Shown: positions 25,003 through 34,289 of the stretch, piece after piece
How positions within the stretch are numbered: position 1 is the first letter of the stretch
How the letters are laid out: each line of letters opens with the position of its first letter
From: Rifleibacterium sp035352635
Lineage (GTDB): Bacteria > Muiribacteriota > Ozemobacteria > Ozemobacterales > Ozemobacteraceae
Reading direction: 5' to 3'
Assembly: GCA_035352635.1 (NCBI GenBank)
Contig: DAOPYA010000005.1
Coordinates: 1 to 64,000, forward strand
Length of the DNA: 64,000 nt
Notes under the pieces: model-generated
Seen by the model: the letters and a program-made list of their open reading frames with translations, nothing else
Told to the model about the DNA's origin: nothing
The model's database searches: none
Position numbers and translations under genes: made by a program

Positions 25003-25395
25003 ATGGTTGCTATGCTGCTTGTAAAAACCGTTGTAAAGAACTCAAACATTGAAGGCCTTGGTCTGTTCGCCGTCGAAGATATACCTGAAAAGACTCAGGT
25101 ATGGGCTTATCACGAAGACTTTGACAAAGTTCTGACCGAAAACAAACTAAATTCCATGCCCGAATGGCAGGGTGATTTCTTCAGAAAATACTGTTTTTCG
25201 AGCGGTGACCTTCTCTATTACTGCATCGATGACGCCCGTTTCATGAACCATTCTGACAAACCGAATCTCGTTGATATCCCCGAAGGCACTTTTACAGCCC
25301 GCCGCATCAAGGCTGGTGAAGAACTTTGCTGCGACTATGCCGGCATGGGTCACACCAAAAAGGACATCGCTTTCAACACTGGTTTTCTTCGCTGA
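25003..25395 (+). CDS. Small SET-domain protein
   Basis: This 130-residue protein consists almost entirely of a SET fold, the lysine methyltransferase domain best known from eukaryotes. The S-adenosylmethionine-binding start GLGLFAVEDI (about 19-28), the RFMNHSDKPN motif (about 78-87, matching the family NHS-x-x-PN) and the closing GEELCCDYAG (about 108-117, matching GEEL-x-x-DY) are all present. There is no pre-SET or post-SET cysteine cluster. Free-standing bacterial SET proteins are known but their substrates are mostly unknown. A start at 25012 is equally possible; no strong ribosome site is seen at either. A terminator follows. Confidence 0.82.
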   Translation: MVAMLLVKTVVKNSNIEGLGLFAVEDIPEKTQVWAYHEDFDKVLTENKLNSMPEWQGDFFRKYCFSSGDLLYYCIDDARFMNHSDKPNLVDIPEGTFTARRIKAGEELCCDYAGMGHTKKDIAFNTGFLR

Positions 25396-25414
25396 CAGCT
25401 GATCGCTGATCAAA

Positions 25415-25457
25415 TAAAAACCGGCTTTTCAGGTTTGCCTGAAAAGCCGGTTTTTTT
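25415..25457. terminator. Bidirectional rho-independent terminator
   Basis: A 17-base stem (AAAACCGGCTTTTCAGG with its complement) around a four-base TTTG loop ends in a T-run on the + strand, with matching A/T tracts for the minus strand. It serves both the SET-domain gene and the convergent TolC-fusion gene. Confidence 0.88.
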
Positions 25458-25468
25458 ATTCATTATTT

Positions 25469-27928
25469 TCAGTCTTCATAAAGCAGAGTTTCAGTTGATG
25501 AAGCTGTATTTAAGACTTTTCTGGCCGGTGGTCGTCGTTCAAATACCGGCGGGTTATCGCTGGAAGCGTAGAAGAGTTCGAGGCGTTCATACCAGTGGCT
25601 ATTGCTTTCGGGGTTAAGAATAAAGTCGAAAGTTCCGACGGCGCGGCACACCTTGATAAAGTCGCTCAAAAAAGAGAACACCGCATTAGCCGAAGCTTCT
25701 TTGGCAACCAGAAAAGCATTTTGAGCATCGATCAGATCGAGAATATTGACCGCACCCCTTGAATATGCACTCTGAACCAGGTCGAGAGTTTTAGCAGCAA
25801 ATTCAGCGCGGGTCTGCGACAGCCCGATGCTCGAAAAAGAGGCGCGGGCGTCTTCCAGAGAGGCGCGGGTATTGAGTTCAAGGCGTTGCATCAGGTAACC
25901 ACGGTCAGCCTCGAGTTTTTTCAGGCGGGCTTCAGCCTCTTTTATGGCAGCTTCGCGGTCGCCGCCTTCGAAAATCGGCAATGAAATGTTGAGAGCCACA
26001 TGCCAGTCGTTTTTATCAGGAAAACTGAAAACGCTCTTGAAAGGAGCTGGCAGAGAAGGCTTGTCGGCGCCAATACCAGATTCACGAACGGTGCGGCTGA
26101 AATTGCCCTGCAAAGCGACAACCGGCTGACTGTTGCGTTTTTGCGCCGAGCGTCTCGACCTCGCCATGGCCTCGATACCTCGGCCAATCTGCTGAATCTC
26201 GGGTGAGAAGGCATAGGTGTCGGCAACAAGAAAATCCCTGAACACCTTGTAGCCCGACTGATTGTCGATGTATGGGGCGATTCGCTGAAAATCGAGAAAA
26301 AATACCTGCGAAAATATATCCGGGTCAGCGGTGGAAAATTCTTCTTCCTGGGCCGCGTTTAACAGCTGATTCAAGGCTAGTTCAGCTTTTTTGCACATGG
26401 CAGAAGCATCGACAACTGCCTGCCTGGCCCCGGCCATCTGGATTTCCCAGCGATAAACTTCAGCAGGGCCTGAAGTGCCAACCTGCTCACGAAATCTGGC
26501 AATTTCAAGATTTGCGCGGGTAACTTCAAGATTGTCGCGTTGAATGTTCTGCAGCGTTCTGGTTTTAAGAACATTCAGATAGGCTGTGGAAGCATCTCTG
26601 ATAATATCGAGCATCAGGGCGCGTTCTTCTTCGCGGCGGGCATTCTGAAACAGTTTCTGAACATCGATGTTGGCCCGGGCCTGCTCGCTGTAGAGCACGA
26701 ACAAAAGGTCGGCGCCCAACTGGGTAGTGTAACGCGCCGGGGTCAACATGCTCTCGGCACGGTCTTCGTCGATAACCGTCTGACGACCGAAAACGCTCAA
26801 CTTTGGTTCAAAGGCTGACTCAGCACGCTTAACCGTCTGGGCGCCCGCTGCTGTTTCCTGCTTTTTGGCCACGAGCTGAAGGTTTCGCAGCAGAGCCGTT
26901 TCGATCACTCTTGTAATCGACAACTGCTGGGCGCCGGCACCGCTATCGTCATTGATAAGCGCCGCGTCGGTCATCTGTTCCCAGGTCGGAAAAACCCCGA
27001 TTTCACGGGCAGTCTGCATGTTGATGGTCAGGCGCTCAGTGTGCGAAAAATCAACCTGATAATCAGCAGGATTGTCGCCCATAAGCAGCCGCTGAAAGTT
27101 CAGAGCAATGCGCCTGGCGAGCTTCTGGGTGTCGATTTCCATGGCAATACTACTCAAAACCCCACTTTCAACCGGCGCCCGACCCAGCATAGCCATACTT
27201 GGTATTTTCAGGGCATTAATTTTGCCGATCAACAGGCTCTGCTGTTCAGAAGGCATATCGAGAAGAGGAGCGAGATAAACCGCTTCAGCATCAGTCAACT
27301 GAGCGGCGACTTCAGACAGGTTGCTGACTGCCGGCACGACGACAAGCTCAACATTTCGGGCTTTTGCCTGAACGGCAAGATGTGCAGCCAGATCTGGAAT
27401 ACCCTTCATCATAGATGGGCTGACCAGCAGATGAAGCCTCTTGAAGTTACGAATCTCCTGAAAACGTTCAATATGCCGGCCAAGATCGATACCAAGGTCG
27501 ATGTAGGCAAGATTTTCTATGCCGCTGCTGCCATTCTTGCGTGAGAGACCCTGCATGGCAGCATTGATGATGTGGGCAGCAAAAACTGGTTTTGCCAGCT
27601 TTTCATAGTGAGCAACCAGGTGCGAGGCAATAGGGCCAAGAGTCAGCACAGCGTCGACATCAGAAGACTTCAGCAGTTCGTCAATGGCTGCCTTGATGCT
27701 CTCGACCTGCCAGTTCCCATTCTTAACCATGCTTTCAGCAAAGATAACCTGGTCAGTATCGGGCACCAGCTTTTTGATTTCTGCATCCATAGCGTTCAAG
27801 AGAGTTCTGGTGTTATCAGTCAACCCGTCAGCAACGACCCCAACCCGGATTTCTCTCGCAGAAAGCCCGGCTGCAAACATAAGTATCATCAGCACCAGCC
27901 CCAGAGTTTTAAACGGTAATCTAATCAT
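25469..27928 (-). CDS. Fusion of a periplasmic ABC-type binding protein with a TolC-family outer-membrane channel
   Basis: From the chosen start this is an 819-residue exported protein. After a signal peptide (about 1-25) comes a type 1 periplasmic binding fold of the ABC_sub_bind kind (about 27-325), with IRVGVV, DAVLTLGPIAS, KPVFAAHI, NLAYIDLG and RLTINMQTAREIGV. The remainder (about 335-780) is a TolC-family protein made of two helical-hairpin repeats with heptad-like Ala/Leu patterns and IFEGGDREAAIKEAEARL. Typical TolC proteins lack such a binding domain. The fusion would place a ligand sensor at the periplasmic mouth of an efflux channel. ATG 27928 is chosen because GGAGG lies seven bases upstream; the longer frame to 27955 lacks this. 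No transporter gene is adjacent. Confidence 0.85.
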   Translation of the reverse strand: MIRLPFKTLGLVLMILMFAAGLSAREIRVGVVADGLTDNTRTLLNAMDAEIKKLVPDTDQVIFAESMVKNGNWQVESIKAAIDELLKSSDVDAVLTLGPIASHLVAHYEKLAKPVFAAHIINAAMQGLSRKNGSSGIENLAYIDLGIDLGRHIERFQEIRNFKRLHLLVSPSMMKGIPDLAAHLAVQAKARNVELVVVPAVSNLSEVAAQLTDAEAVYLAPLLDMPSEQQSLLIGKINALKIPSMAMLGRAPVESGVLSSIAMEIDTQKLARRIALNFQRLLMGDNPADYQVDFSHTERLTINMQTAREIGVFPTWEQMTDAALINDDSGAGAQQLSITRVIETALLRNLQLVAKKQETAAGAQTVKRAESAFEPKLSVFGRQTVIDEDRAESMLTPARYTTQLGADLLFVLYSEQARANIDVQKLFQNARREEERALMLDIIRDASTAYLNVLKTRTLQNIQRDNLEVTRANLEIARFREQVGTSGPAEVYRWEIQMAGARQAVVDASAMCKKAELALNQLLNAAQEEEFSTADPDIFSQVFFLDFQRIAPYIDNQSGYKVFRDFLVADTYAFSPEIQQIGRGIEAMARSRRSAQKRNSQPVVALQGNFSRTVRESGIGADKPSLPAPFKSVFSFPDKNDWHVALNISLPIFEGGDREAAIKEAEARLKKLEADRGYLMQRLELNTRASLEDARASFSSIGLSQTRAEFAAKTLDLVQSAYSRGAVNILDLIDAQNAFLVAKEASANAVFSFLSDFIKVCRAVGTFDFILNPESNSHWYERLELFYASSDNPPVFERRPPARKVLNTASSTETLLYED

Positions 27929-28050
27929 AACTTCCTCCGAAAACAATTTTACCAAGCTGCTCAGCCGTGGCAGACAAAGATATCAAGCCCTGAAAAAATA
28001 AATATCAGGACTACAGGTCGACGCTGAGTGAAAGCCACATAACAACGCAT

Positions 28051-28165
28051 CGGGTATTTCTCACCGATTCGACGACGTGGCCATCGGTCGGGTCGCTCTT
28101 CAGCAAGAGGGATAAATATCTGCTTCAATTTTGCAGTTACCAGTCATTAATAGTACAAAACCTCT
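28051..28165 (+). repeat. Intergenic structured repeat, copy B
   Basis: The 19-base core 28056-28074 equals 12687-12705 of copy A. The block GGCCATCGGTCGGGTCGC continues like copy C. The right block GCTTCAATTTTGCAGTTACC (28122-28141) matches copy C. It lies upstream of tex, in the 380-base gap between divergent genes. The rest of that gap holds only the tex promoter. Confidence 0.6.
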
Positions 28166-28250
28166 CAACAATGCAAATATTAAAAGTTTTGAGCAGATTG
28201 CGGCAGAAGCAGGCAACATTTCAACAGGGGCAGTCGCAAAAAGTTTTGCC

Positions 28251-28279
28251 TTGACGTTGGCGGCAGCGGGGTAATATAA
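28251..28279 (+). promoter_or_regulatory. Probable promoter of tex
   Basis: TTGACG (28251-28256) is followed by TAATATAA (28272-28279). The spacer is 15 bases to TAATAT or 17 to ATATAA. The start codon lies about 30 bases further, with GAGG before it. Confidence 0.55.
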
Positions 28280-28308
28280 ATCAGGCAGTTAACATGTGAG
28301 GTCAGATA

Positions 28309-30465
28309 ATGAACGACCAGTATTTTGCCAGAATCGCTGCCGAGCTTAAAATCAACCCGTTACAGGTAATGTCAACCGTTCAACTGCTTGAAGAGGGCGG
28401 CACGATACCGTTTATCTCGCGCTATCGCAAAGAGCGCACCGGGTCACTCGATGAAGTTGCCATCGGCAAGATCCGCGACCGCATGGAACAGTTTGCCGAA
28501 TACGACAAAAGACGCGAGGCAATCGTTAAATCTCTGGCCGAACGCAACCTGCTCAGCGAAGAGCTTAATGGCAAAATTCACGCGACGACTACGCTTGCCG
28601 AGCTTGAAGATCTCTATCTGCCGTTCAGACCCAAAAAGCGCACCCGGGCAATCATCGCCCGCGAAAAGGGTCTCGAACCTCTCGCCCTCGCCCTTATTGA
28701 GCAACAGCCTTCGTTCTCGCCAGAGCGCGAAGCCCTGGCCTACATCAGCGAGGAGAAAGGGGTAGCCACGGTTGAAGACGCACTGCAGGGCGCCCGGGAT
28801 ATCATTGCTGAAATGATCAGCGAAAACGCTGAGGTCAGAGCCGCGTTGCGAGAGTTATTCTCTCTTGAAGCAGTTCTTGTTGCTAAAGTTGTTAAAGAAA
28901 AAGAAGTCGAAGGCGCCAAATTTCGCGACTATTTCGACTGGCAGGAACCGGCCAGCAAAGCCGCCGGGCATCGTCTGCTCGCCGTCATGCGTGGCGAGAA
29001 TGAAGGGTTTTTAAAAACAAGTATCTTGCCCGATGCAGAGAAAGCTGCCAAGCTGGTCAGCCGTTTTTTTCGCCGCGAATTCTGCCCAGCCTGGGAACAT
29101 GTGCGGGAAGCGGCCGAAGACTCTTACAAGCGACTTCTCTCTTCGTCGATAGAAAATGAGTATCGCAAGCAATTGCGTGAAAAGGCAGAAGAAGAAGCAA
29201 TCAGGGTTTTCGCGGCCAACCTGCGTGAGTTACTCATGGCCCCGCCGCTTGGGCAAAAAGCAGTAATCGCTCTTGACCCTGGCTTTCGAACCGGCTGCAA
29301 GGTGGTTTGCCTTGACCAGCAGGGCAAACTTCTCGAGAATAATGTCATCTTCATTTCGCAATCAGAGCAGGCCCGTGAAGCTTCGGGCATTCTGATCAGG
29401 CAACTTATTGCCAGGCATAAAATAGAAGCAATCGCCATCGGCAATGGCACCGCAAGTCGCGAAACCGAAGCATTCATAAAGTCTCTTAAACTGCCCGCCA
29501 GTATCACTCTGGTAATGGTTAACGAGAGTGGCGCTTCGGTTTATAGTGCGTCTGAAGTTGCCAGAACTGAGTTTCCAGATCACGACGTCACGGTTCGCGG
29601 TGCGGTTTCAATTGGCCGCCGCCTTATGGACCCGTTGGCCGAACTGGTCAAAATCGATGCCAAATCGATAGGAGTCGGTCAGTATCAGCATGATGTCGAT
29701 CAGGGAAAACTTAAAAAGGGGCTGGACGATGTCGTAATGAGTTGTGTGAACGGCGTTGGCGTTGAAGTAAATACTGCCAGCCCGCAGTTGCTCAGCTATG
29801 TAGCCGGCCTTGGCCCCCAGCTTGCTAAAAATATTACACTCTGGCGCGAAGAGAATGGCCCTTTCAAAAATCGCCGGCAGCTGCTGAAGGTGCCCAGACT
29901 TGGGCCAAAGGCTTTTGAACAGGCGGCCGGGTTTTTGCGGGTGCGCAACAGCGATAACCCGCTCGACCGCAGCGCGGTGCACCCCGAAAGTTACAAGATA
30001 GTCGAAAAAATGGCGCATGACCAGAACTGCAGTGTTGAAGAGTTATTAAAGAACCCGCAAGTTCGCAAGCAGATCAAATTAGCAGATTATGTCAGCGAAG
30101 AAGCTGGCCTTCCGACTCTCAACGACATCATACAGGAACTGGCTCGACCAGGTCTCGATCCGCGCGAAAAATTCGAAGCTTTTTCCTTCACCGAAGGGGT
30201 TAATGAGATCAAAGACCTGCAAGTTGGCATGACTCTGCCTGGCATCGTCACCAACGTCACGCAGTTCGGCGCTTTTGTCGATATTGGCGTGCACCAGGAT
30301 GGCCTGGTACATGTTAGCCAACTGTCTGATAAATTCGTCAAAGACCCGGCAACGCTGGTCAAGGTGCAGCAACGGGTCATGGTCAGGGTTCTCGAAGTTG
30401 ATATTCAGCGCAAGCGCATCTCTTTGAGCATGAAAAGCGAGAAAAAGCCCGCCGAAAGATGGTAG
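28309..30465 (+). CDS. tex: Transcription accessory protein Tex (S1 RNA-binding)
   Basis: Tex binds nucleic acid and affects transcription and stress tolerance. This 718-residue copy has the full family layout. The N-terminal helical part starts with ELKINPLQV and GGTIPFISRYRKERTG. The YqgF-like nuclease-fold domain has ALDPGFRTGCK near 322. The helix-hairpin-helix region is around LLSYVAGLGPQLAKNI and VPRLGPKAFEQAAG. The C-terminal S1 domain (about 640-712) has PGIVTNVTQFGAFVDIG and GLVHVSQLS. Length is near the family norm of 720-780. It converges with the BrkB-type gene ten bases away and has its own promoter. Confidence 0.95.
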   Translation: MNDQYFARIAAELKINPLQVMSTVQLLEEGGTIPFISRYRKERTGSLDEVAIGKIRDRMEQFAEYDKRREAIVKSLAERNLLSEELNGKIHATTTLAELEDLYLPFRPKKRTRAIIAREKGLEPLALALIEQQPSFSPEREALAYISEEKGVATVEDALQGARDIIAEMISENAEVRAALRELFSLEAVLVAKVVKEKEVEGAKFRDYFDWQEPASKAAGHRLLAVMRGENEGFLKTSILPDAEKAAKLVSRFFRREFCPAWEHVREAAEDSYKRLLSSSIENEYRKQLREKAEEEAIRVFAANLRELLMAPPLGQKAVIALDPGFRTGCKVVCLDQQGKLLENNVIFISQSEQAREASGILIRQLIARHKIEAIAIGNGTASRETEAFIKSLKLPASITLVMVNESGASVYSASEVARTEFPDHDVTVRGAVSIGRRLMDPLAELVKIDAKSIGVGQYQHDVDQGKLKKGLDDVVMSCVNGVGVEVNTASPQLLSYVAGLGPQLAKNITLWREENGPFKNRRQLLKVPRLGPKAFEQAAGFLRVRNSDNPLDRSAVHPESYKIVEKMAHDQNCSVEELLKNPQVRKQIKLADYVSEEAGLPTLNDIIQELARPGLDPREKFEAFSFTEGVNEIKDLQVGMTLPGIVTNVTQFGAFVDIGVHQDGLVHVSQLSDKFVKDPATLVKVQQRVMVRVLEVDIQRKRISLSMKSEKKPAERW

Positions 30466-30474
30466 CCCGAAAAT

Positions 30475-31362
30475 TCAGGGTAGCTCGGCCGAAGGCAAAG
30501 CGTCTGCCGCCTGTTTTTCAGGGGCAGCAGCCTCTGCCGGTCTGAAAAACATGGCGAAACCGGCGCTCACATGGCCGCCAATCAGAATTATGCATGATGA
30601 AAGATATGTCCAGAGCATGAAGGCGACCACCGCGCCCAGCGAACCATAAATGAGGCTGTAGCTGTCGGTTCCGAATGAGAGATACCAGACAAAACCGCCC
30701 CTGGTAATCTGCAGGGCTATAAATGAAAAAATGGTTCCGATCACTGACTCTCGCCAGAGAACCTTTACCGATGGAATGTATTTATAAAGCAGCAGCAGCA
30801 GACCAAACAACGTGGTCATCGGCAGGTAGTCGAGCAGAAAGTGATGTAGTCTGGTCATATCGGCAAATACCGGCCCGAGGTATTCTGGAAACAGGCGCGG
30901 CAGAACATCTAGAAGGGTATTGATTATGAGGGTCAGAATGAGAAAAATCACCATGATGCCGATCATCATCAGGCCAATCAGGCGGTCAATGAGAAAATGC
31001 CTGATTTCAGCTGAAGTCCAGGCCATGTTGATATTCTGGGCAAACCCGGCAAACACGAGGGTGGCAGACCAGAGCAGCACGGCAGTGCCGGCCAGACCGA
31101 CGGCGCCGCTGGCGTTGATCAGGTGCTGAATGTTGCCGACAACGATTGTTTCTGAGCCGGGCAGGTATTCTTCAACAAATTTAAGAATCTGGCCCTGCAC
31201 TTCGGCACTTTGCAGAAAAGAGGAGTTGAAGGCAATAAGAAAAAGAATCAACGGGAAAAAGGAAAGAATGGCATAATAGGCAATGGCGGCTGCCGCTTCG
31301 GTCACTCGGGCAGCACAAACCCGGTCAAAAATATGTATAAAAAAATTCAGCAGGGTCCGCAT
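30475..31362 (-). CDS. YihY/BrkB family inner-membrane protein
   Basis: This 295-residue integral membrane protein has about six transmembrane helices. The family signature lies near the start (AAIAYYAILSFFPLILFLIA, about 24-43). Further motifs include GSLGAVVAFMLWTYLSSCIILIGG (about 240-263). The family was once called RNase BN but has no proven nuclease activity. Its role is unsettled, with transport or lipid-related functions proposed. A TTGCCA-17-TAGTAA promoter-like pair lies just upstream on the minus strand. The last 25 residues are a cytoplasmic alanine-rich tail. Confidence 0.88.
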   Translation of the reverse strand: MRTLLNFFIHIFDRVCAARVTEAAAAIAYYAILSFFPLILFLIAFNSSFLQSAEVQGQILKFVEEYLPGSETIVVGNIQHLINASGAVGLAGTAVLLWSATLVFAGFAQNINMAWTSAEIRHFLIDRLIGLMMIGIMVIFLILTLIINTLLDVLPRLFPEYLGPVFADMTRLHHFLLDYLPMTTLFGLLLLLYKYIPSVKVLWRESVIGTIFSFIALQITRGGFVWYLSFGTDSYSLIYGSLGAVVAFMLWTYLSSCIILIGGHVSAGFAMFFRPAEAAAPEKQAADALPSAELP

Positions 31363-31529
31363 GGCATTAAGTTATGTCTCATTTGCAGCATTACTAACAT
31401 ATTTAAGCAGACATGGCAATTAAACAAATTCAAAGATCGCGCCTGAGGTTCGCGGTGATTATTTTGCAAATCGGCATCAGAAAGAGTTATTATGATGCTC
31501 GAATCAGTTAATCAAAGGTAGTAACCGCC

Positions 31530-34289
31530 ATGAACATATTTTTGCGCCTGATAAAAAAGCTTGCCACAGCCGCTGCTGTTTTTTGCCTGACCACGTCGAT
31601 TACCGCCGCAGCTGAACCTGCCAGCGAACCGCCACTGCCTGGCACATTGCGCATTCATTATCACCGCAACGACGGCAACTATAAAGATTTCGGGTTATGG
31701 TTATGGGATGAAGTCAAAACGCCTTCGACCGACTGGCCGAAGGGTGGCACTGCCTTCACCGGAAGAGACAAAGATGGCGCTTTTGCCGACATCGAATTGC
31801 TTGAGAATGCCGCGCAGGTCGGCTTTCTGATTCTTAATACCAGCACCGGCGACAAAGAAGCCGGCAGTAAAACCCTGCATGTTGCTGAGCGCAGCGAAGT
31901 CTGGGTCACCGAAAACGATGACAACGTTTATGATTCACCCGAATTCAAGCTGAAGCTTGAATTAAGCCGAGCCGAGGTTGTTTCATCAGGCAAACTGATG
32001 CTGTCGTTCAACTCGGTTGCCGGCTTAGATCTGCCCACTCTGCAACAGGGGGTTGCCATCAAGGATCGCTCAGGCAAAGCTGTTGATTTGATTGCCGCCC
32101 AGGTTATCGGCAACAAAATTCAGGTAACCGCTGCTTTTACAGCAGACAAAGCACCATTGAGCGTCTCCTTCGCCGGAAAAACCCTCTGGGCTTCTCTTGA
32201 CTGGCGGCTGATCGACCAGCTCTATGGCTGCGACGATACCGAACTTGGCTGCCGATTAAGCGGCAATCAGGCCGTCTTCAAGCTTTGGGCGCCGCTGGCC
32301 AGCCAGGCCAGAGTGCTTGTATTTGCCGGTTCAGATCAGACGAAAATGCTGAAGCAGATTGATATGCAGCGCGGTCATCAGGGCCTCTGGCAGGCAAGCA
32401 TAACAGAGGGCGAGAATCCGGAAATCGACAAGCTCGAAGGCTGTTTCTATCAATATGAAGTTACCAACCCCGGGCAGCCGGCCAAAAGGGTTCTCGACCC
32501 CTACGCCCGGTCGATGGCACCGGTCACCATGGATGCTGCCGGGCAATCGGCAGGCAGCAGCGGCGATTTTGTGGGCAAAGGCGCTATTGTGGCACCCGAA
32601 AAATATGGCCCGGCGCTCTCGCACCCGGTGATAGATGGTTACAAGAAGCGCGAAGATGCAGTTATTTATGAGGTTCACATCAGAGATTTTACTTCTGACC
32701 CGGCAATCGAAAAGAGCCTTAATCATCGCTGGGGCAGCTTTGGCGCCTTCATTGACAAGCTTCCCTATATCAAAGCCATGGGGGTAACGCACATTCAGCT
32801 GCTGCCGGTCATGGCCTGGTATTTTGGCGACGAAACGAAAATGGGTGAGCGCGAACTCGAGTATCGGGCCAAAAACAACAACTACAACTGGGGTTATGAC
32901 CCACAGAACTACTTTTCACCTGATGGCGCTTTCTCTGAAAGGCCAGAAGACCCGACAGCCCGCCTTACCGAGTTTAAAACTCTTGTTAATGCGATTCACG
33001 AGGCTGGCATGGGGGTGGTGCTTGATGTCGTTTATACCCACATGGCCAAAGCCAGCTTTTTGAATGATATTGTTCCTGATTACTACTTTTTTAAAGACGT
33101 AAAGGGCAACTTTCTCGGAGACTTTGGCAACAATCTGGCTACCAACCGCAAAATGGCGGCCCGGCTGCTGCACGATTCGGTCGAATACTGGTTTCGTGAA
33201 TTCAAAATCGACGGCATGCGCTTCGACATGATGGGCGACGCAACGGCTGAAGCGATTCAAGCAGCTTTTAACAAGGCAGCGGCCATTAATCCACAGGCTT
33301 TGTTCACCGGCGAGGGCTGGCGAACTTTCAAGGGGCATCTCGAAGACCCCGCTCTGGCTGGCAAGGGCGCCGACCAGGGCTGGATGGACAAAACTGACAG
33401 CGTCGGAGTCTTCAGTGATGAATTTCGTAACGAGCTCAAATCTGGTTTCGGCTGCGAGGGCGACCCGATGTTTCTTACCGGTGGGGCACGCAATATTGAC
33501 CGACTTTTCAGCAACATCAAAGCCCAGCCGGGCAACACCCCGGCTGATGCCCCCGGCGACATGGTTCAATACATCGAAGCACACGATAACCTGCCGCTTT
33601 ACGATGTCATCGCGCAGTCAATAAAAAAAGATCCGGAAATTCAGGTTAACAATGAGGAAATTCACCGACGCATCAGGCTTGGGAATGCTATTTTACTGAC
33701 TTCGCAGGGCACCATCATGCTGCACGCCGGCCAGGAATACGGCCGCAGCAAGCAGTGGCTGGCTGAAAGCACCCCTGAACAGAAGTTTCACTTTTTCACC
33801 GATGCGGCCGGAAAGCCTTTCAAACACCCATATTTCATTCATGATTCTTATGATTCTTCTGATGCAATCAATAAATTCGACTGGGCCAGGGCAACTGATG
33901 CGGCAAAATATGCAGTTAATCAGGTAACTGTCGAATACACCCGCGGCCTGATCGCCCTACGCAGGTCATCTGACGCCTTCAGGCTTGGCAATAAAGCTCT
34001 GGTTGACAGCAATGTCTGTCGCATTGATGCCCCCGAAATCAAAGAAAGCGACCTGCTGATTGCCTACAGCTGCAAATCGTCTGATGGGGTGACTTTTTTT
34101 GTTTTTGTCAACGCTGACAGCGTTACAAGAGCTATTACCACTGGCATCGATCTGCAAAAGACCGACTGCCTGGTCGACCGAGATCGGGCAGGCATAGCGC
34201 CAATCAGCGTGCCGGCCGGCATCAGCATTAAGGGTTCAGTGGTGACTCTTGAGCCGCTAATCGCAGCGGTATTTCGCAGCAGACCTTAA
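31530..34289 (+). CDS. pulA: Secreted type I pullulanase-like GH13 enzyme
   Basis: This 919-residue enzyme should cleave alpha-1,6 branches of pullulan, starch or glycogen outside the cytoplasm. A signal peptide occupies about 1-28. A CBM41/PUD starch-binding module follows (about 37-135, with LRIHYHRNDGNY and FGLWLWD), then a CBM48-like region (about 235-330) and the GH13 barrel. The pullulanase signature YNWGYDP is near 451. The catalytic residues are present: nucleophile Asp in MRFDMMG (about 564), acid/base Glu in FTGEGW (about 595) and the third Asp in EAHDN (about 686). An AAAGGT site precedes the ATG. Its stop codon overlaps that of the convergent HDOD gene. Confidence 0.92.
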   Translation: MNIFLRLIKKLATAAAVFCLTTSITAAAEPASEPPLPGTLRIHYHRNDGNYKDFGLWLWDEVKTPSTDWPKGGTAFTGRDKDGAFADIELLENAAQVGFLILNTSTGDKEAGSKTLHVAERSEVWVTENDDNVYDSPEFKLKLELSRAEVVSSGKLMLSFNSVAGLDLPTLQQGVAIKDRSGKAVDLIAAQVIGNKIQVTAAFTADKAPLSVSFAGKTLWASLDWRLIDQLYGCDDTELGCRLSGNQAVFKLWAPLASQARVLVFAGSDQTKMLKQIDMQRGHQGLWQASITEGENPEIDKLEGCFYQYEVTNPGQPAKRVLDPYARSMAPVTMDAAGQSAGSSGDFVGKGAIVAPEKYGPALSHPVIDGYKKREDAVIYEVHIRDFTSDPAIEKSLNHRWGSFGAFIDKLPYIKAMGVTHIQLLPVMAWYFGDETKMGERELEYRAKNNNYNWGYDPQNYFSPDGAFSERPEDPTARLTEFKTLVNAIHEAGMGVVLDVVYTHMAKASFLNDIVPDYYFFKDVKGNFLGDFGNNLATNRKMAARLLHDSVEYWFREFKIDGMRFDMMGDATAEAIQAAFNKAAAINPQALFTGEGWRTFKGHLEDPALAGKGADQGWMDKTDSVGVFSDEFRNELKSGFGCEGDPMFLTGGARNIDRLFSNIKAQPGNTPADAPGDMVQYIEAHDNLPLYDVIAQSIKKDPEIQVNNEEIHRRIRLGNAILLTSQGTIMLHAGQEYGRSKQWLAESTPEQKFHFFTDAAGKPFKHPYFIHDSYDSSDAINKFDWARATDAAKYAVNQVTVEYTRGLIALRRSSDAFRLGNKALVDSNVCRIDAPEIKESDLLIAYSCKSSDGVTFFVFVNADSVTRAITTGIDLQKTDCLVDRDRAGIAPISVPAGISIKGSVVTLEPLIAAVFRSRP

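Noticed and set aside
24921..25052. A 43-residue frame upstream of the SET-domain gene
   Set aside because: It has no ribosome site, overlaps the SET gene in another frame, and shows no hydrophobic or family pattern.
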